Source: Nitrospirales bacterium | GTDB taxonomy: Bacteria; Nitrospirota; Nitrospiria; Nitrospirales; UBA8639 | NCBI GenBank assembly: GCA_021603905.1 | Contig: BQIU01000002.1 | Location: forward strand, 1 to 64,000 | Direction of reading: 5' to 3' | Length of the DNA: 64,000 nucleotides | Shown: one piece after another, positions 61,498-64,000 of the stretch | How positions within the stretch are numbered: position 1 is the stretch's first letter | Layout of the letters: every line of letters starts with the position of its first letter | Made by a program: the position numbers and the translations under genes | Notes under the pieces: model-generated | The model's database searches: none | The model's input: only the letters and a program-made list of their open reading frames with translations | Told to the model about the DNA's origin: nothing

Positions 61498-62599
61498 TTA
61501 TCCGGAACCCGATGGGCTATCGGCATGAATGAGTCGAGGCTCTTTGACGGATGGTCGCCGAATTTCTTGGGATAATGCGGGGCGCCGCTTGCGCTCTAAA
61601 GGCTGAAGGCAGACGGGCCGTCCTTGAGCAATTGATTGATAGAGCGCCTGGATGATCCGAACATCAATGAGTCCTTCGTCGCCGGCAGGTTCGGGCGGGA
61701 TGTTTCGGTGAATACAATCTGAAAAATGGATGAATTGTGGGGCAAAATGATCGCGTTTCGGAAATGTTCGAGTACGAGACTTATTATTGACCGTTAGATA
61801 CTGCGTGATAGGTTGCACGTACTCATAGGCTGATGTCAGTCGCAAATTTCCTTTCGTGCCAGTCACACGGTATTCCGAAATGTCCGACGCGCCAAAACTA
61901 CAGGTGAAGGTCGCCAATCGGTCTTCTGGAAAACGCAAAATCGCAGTGGTCATTTCTTCGACTTCCTGAAACCGCTCTTGGTCGGTTGTGGCCGTGAATG
62001 CCATGACTTCCAAAGTTTCTGCTTGATACAGATAACGGGCTGCATTGATGCAATAAATGCCAATATCCCACAGAGCACCGCCCTCAGTTTGTTTCCGTAC
62101 ACGAATGTTGTCTTTCACAACCTGCTGTGAAAAGATCGAATCGAAGAAACGAGGATTTCCGAGCTTTCCGGATTGCACAATTTTTATGGCTTCTAGATTT
62201 GCTTATTCAAAATGCAGACGGTACGCAATCATGAGCTTGACGCGGTGGTGATCAGCGGATCGAATCATACGCTCACATTCTTATTCCGTCATCGCCATGG
62301 GTTTTTCGCAAAGGATGTGTATGCCAGCTCGTGCTGCGCGTTCGGTGAATTCACAATGCAGATGATTGGGAAGGGCGATGTAGACCGCGTTGATTTCCCC
62401 GCTTTCAAGGCATTCATCATATTCGTCATAGGAATACGTTTGCGACACACCATATTGTTTCCCTAATTTGGCAAGCTTCGTTGGATCATCGGAGATTAAG
62501 GCGGTCAAACGCGAATTGCTCTTCGCATGCGTGAAAACTGGTAAGACGGCAACCTGCGCAATATATCCTAATCCCACGACGGCATAGCGGATGTGTCAT
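61498..62599 (-). pseudogene. Gfo/Idh/MocA oxidoreductase, inactivated by two stops and a start-site frameshift
   Basis: The complete coding sequence (about 360 codons) is readable from GLGYIAQVAVLPVF through CEKPMAM and the DIGIYCINAARYLY segment. Two in-frame TAA codons interrupt it. The first (62281-62283) sits in MTE-x-ECERMI and the second (62203-62205) in HFE-x-ANLEAI. At the start, an ATG at 62597-62599 is out of frame with the Rossmann strand RYAVVGLGY, whose frame has a TGA at 62596-62598. So at least three lesions exist, although the rest is well preserved. The family uses NAD(P) to oxidise or reduce sugars or related compounds. Confidence 0.88.
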
Positions 62600-62845
62600 T
62601 TGAATTCCGTGGACGAGAGGATGATTGGTTCATTCAATCTCCTTTCTTGTACTCTGTGATGTGGTCAACGCCTTCGAGTCATAAAAGTATCAAAAGCATT
62701 TTTACCTGAAAAAGCAGTATAGTCACACTAGGCATAATCCTTGAAGACACCGAAAAAGTCGATCCATGTTTGTGATATGCTTGGAGCTTGAAACCGCCCA
62801 CTTAAACAATGTTTTAATATTCAATATAGTCGGATACACTACCCT

Positions 62846-63451
62846 ATGATCGACTGGGTCAAATCAATGGTGAATGGATTAGGCTATACCGGCTTAACCA
62901 TGTTGATGTTTCTGGAGAATGTGTTTCCGCCCATCCCATCTGAAGTCATTATGCCGTTGGGAGGCTTTTTAACGACAACCCAAGAACTCACCTTCATCGG
63001 GGTGGTGCTGGCAGGGACACTGGGCTCAGTGTTAGGGGCGTTGCCACTTTATTATCTGGGCCATCATTTTGATGAAACGTACTTGAAACAACTGACCGAC
63101 CGGTATGGTCGATGGCTGTTGATGACATCTGCCGATATTGATTACGCCAGTGCATGGTTCCAACGTCATGGACGTAAGGCCGTCTTTTTTGGTCGTCTGG
63201 TGCCAGGAGTCCGATCTCTGATATCGGTCCCGGCGGGGTCATGTCATATGCCAATGGGAACGTTCCTTCTCTTGACAGCTGGCGGGGCGGGAATATGGAC
63301 AACATTCCTTGCCTATACAGGTCGCTGGTTGGGAAAACATTATGAGCAGGTCAGTCAATATATGCAACCGCTTTCGTATTTTGTTGCAGCGTTATTTCTA
63401 GTGGGATTCGCGTGGTGGACATATAAAAAATATTTTCCCAATATGGACTGA
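62846..63451 (+). CDS. DedA-family inner-membrane protein
   Basis: The 201-residue protein has four to five hydrophobic helices and the DedA signature: MFLENVFPPIPSEVIMPLGGFL, then LGSVLGALPLYYLGHHF, the amphipathic FQRHGRKAVFFGRLVPGVRSLISVPAGSCHMP, and a C-terminal helical YFVAALFLVGFAWW. DedA/VTT proteins scramble or transport lipid carriers such as undecaprenyl phosphate and are needed for envelope integrity. It is full length, intact between two broken genes. Confidence 0.93.
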   Translation: MIDWVKSMVNGLGYTGLTMLMFLENVFPPIPSEVIMPLGGFLTTTQELTFIGVVLAGTLGSVLGALPLYYLGHHFDETYLKQLTDRYGRWLLMTSADIDYASAWFQRHGRKAVFFGRLVPGVRSLISVPAGSCHMPMGTFLLLTAGGAGIWTTFLAYTGRWLGKHYEQVSQYMQPLSYFVAALFLVGFAWWTYKKYFPNMD

Positions 63452-63568
63452 AAATCGACTAAAAGTCCTAGAATGAACGTAACAGAGGCTAAAACGGTTT
63501 GAGCCTACGTTATGCAAAGCATTATCCATTGATGATTCATGAATATCTTGCCTTTCGGCCTTTCCACA

Positions 63569-64000
63569 TCATTCGCCAGCGGCAATATCCATATGAGCTG
63601 GTGCCCGTTCTCTGATGATTCGTAAGCCTTGCAGATCGTCTGACGACACTGGTTCCTCGAACCAGCAGACTTGAGATTCTTCAAAAAATTTCTCGGCAAA
63701 GGCCAGGGCCTGTTTCCGAGAATACGCGCCGTTCGCATCGACAAATAGCTCGGTCTCATGACCGATAGCCTCTCGGGCCGCCCGTACCCGGTCTCGATCA
63801 TCGTCGGGAGATCGTCCGACTTTCATTTTGACACTGGACACCTGTTGGTCGGCCCATTCTGCAAGTTGTCGTTGCACTTGCGAGACAGTATAGGAAGTAA
63901 AGCCTCCACTCCCGTATACCGGAATACCTTCCCGTGCAGCACCGAGCAATGTTACGACGGGAAGATCGAGCACTCGCGCTTTTAAATCCCATAAGGCCGA
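63569..64000 (-). pseudogene. enolase-superfamily (mandelate racemase/muconate lactonising) enzyme, 3'-truncated, runs off window
   Basis: The frame is open to the right edge (SALWDLKARVLDLPVVTLLG and on). It shows the superfamily KxK catalytic Lys pair in SSVKMKVG and metal ligands in FVDANGAYS, WFEEPV and DIAAGE. It stops at TGA 63569-63571 right after AAGE, where family members go on (AGEYGYD-like) for about 120 more residues including the second catalytic half. The sequence beyond does not resume. It is therefore a truncated remnant; the 5' part lies outside the window. Confidence 0.8.

Noticed and set aside
62203-62283. stop-codon recoding of TAA to Glu
   Set aside because: Other genes here end with TAA normally, and the same gene has a third lesion at its start, so it is simply decayed.
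1-64000. CRISPR array, prophage or toxin-antitoxin system
   Set aside because: No spaced direct repeats, phage genes or toxin/antitoxin pair were recognised on either strand.

Overview
The window is chromosomal DNA of a diderm (Gram-negative-type) bacterium with moderate GC. This follows from an outer-membrane polysaccharide export system, several lipoproteins, a periplasmic murein transglycosylase and TatA. No rRNA, tRNA or CRISPR array was found. The species cannot be read from the sequence. A Nitrospirota member is a guess from overall gene flavour and nothing more.

Region 1 (1-9725) is a tightly packed pelBCDEFG operon for Pel-type cationic exopolysaccharide. PelD keeps an RGLD c-di-GMP binding motif. 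pelA must lie to the left of the window or elsewhere. Region 2 (9760-16971) holds a helix-turn-helix-like protein, an SLT transglycosylase, an exported protein with three OB-like repeats, an SRAP/HMCES DNA-protein crosslink enzyme, an IS256-family insertion sequence, TatA, and the broken N-terminal third of a thiamine-diphosphate enzyme.

Region 3 (17081-61418) is a long stress and envelope island. It encodes a PRC-barrel protein, peroxiredoxin-like protein, MgtC and MgtE, two CBS proteins, FtsH, an MFS/BT1 transporter, four BON proteins carrying 16 BON domains, and enzymes of sugar and C1 metabolism (SDR, Rpe, Adh, FdhA, GH15, transaldolase, GAPDH, Pta-like). It also encodes a CheB-CheR-PAS protein next to a PAS-kinase-receiver protein, a second CheB, a SRPBCC protein, a HPF-cold-shock fusion, a rhodanese, a baeRF-type protein, small membrane proteins and two more OB-like exported proteins. 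Region 4 (61498-64000) has a dead Gfo/Idh/MocA oxidoreductase, a DedA protein and a 3'-truncated enolase-superfamily gene.

The main discovery candidate is a shared promoter architecture. Twelve intergenic sites match C-H-AGGGTT-N6-AGT-W exactly (H = A/C/T, W = A/T), and several more differ by one or two bases. Each lies about 60-225 bp upstream of a gene start and points towards it. A -10-like hexamer (TACAAA, TATACT, TACACT and similar) follows about 37 nt after the first A of AGGG. About 0.5 chance matches to the nine core bases would be expected in 64 kb on both strands. The box therefore appears to define one regulon linking most of region 3, read by a transcription factor not encoded in this window. 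Other unexplained structure includes two long hairpins in a 771-bp gap between BON paralogues, two mutually exclusive hairpins in front of tatA, and several decaying metabolic genes, one of which still has a near-match box in front of it.
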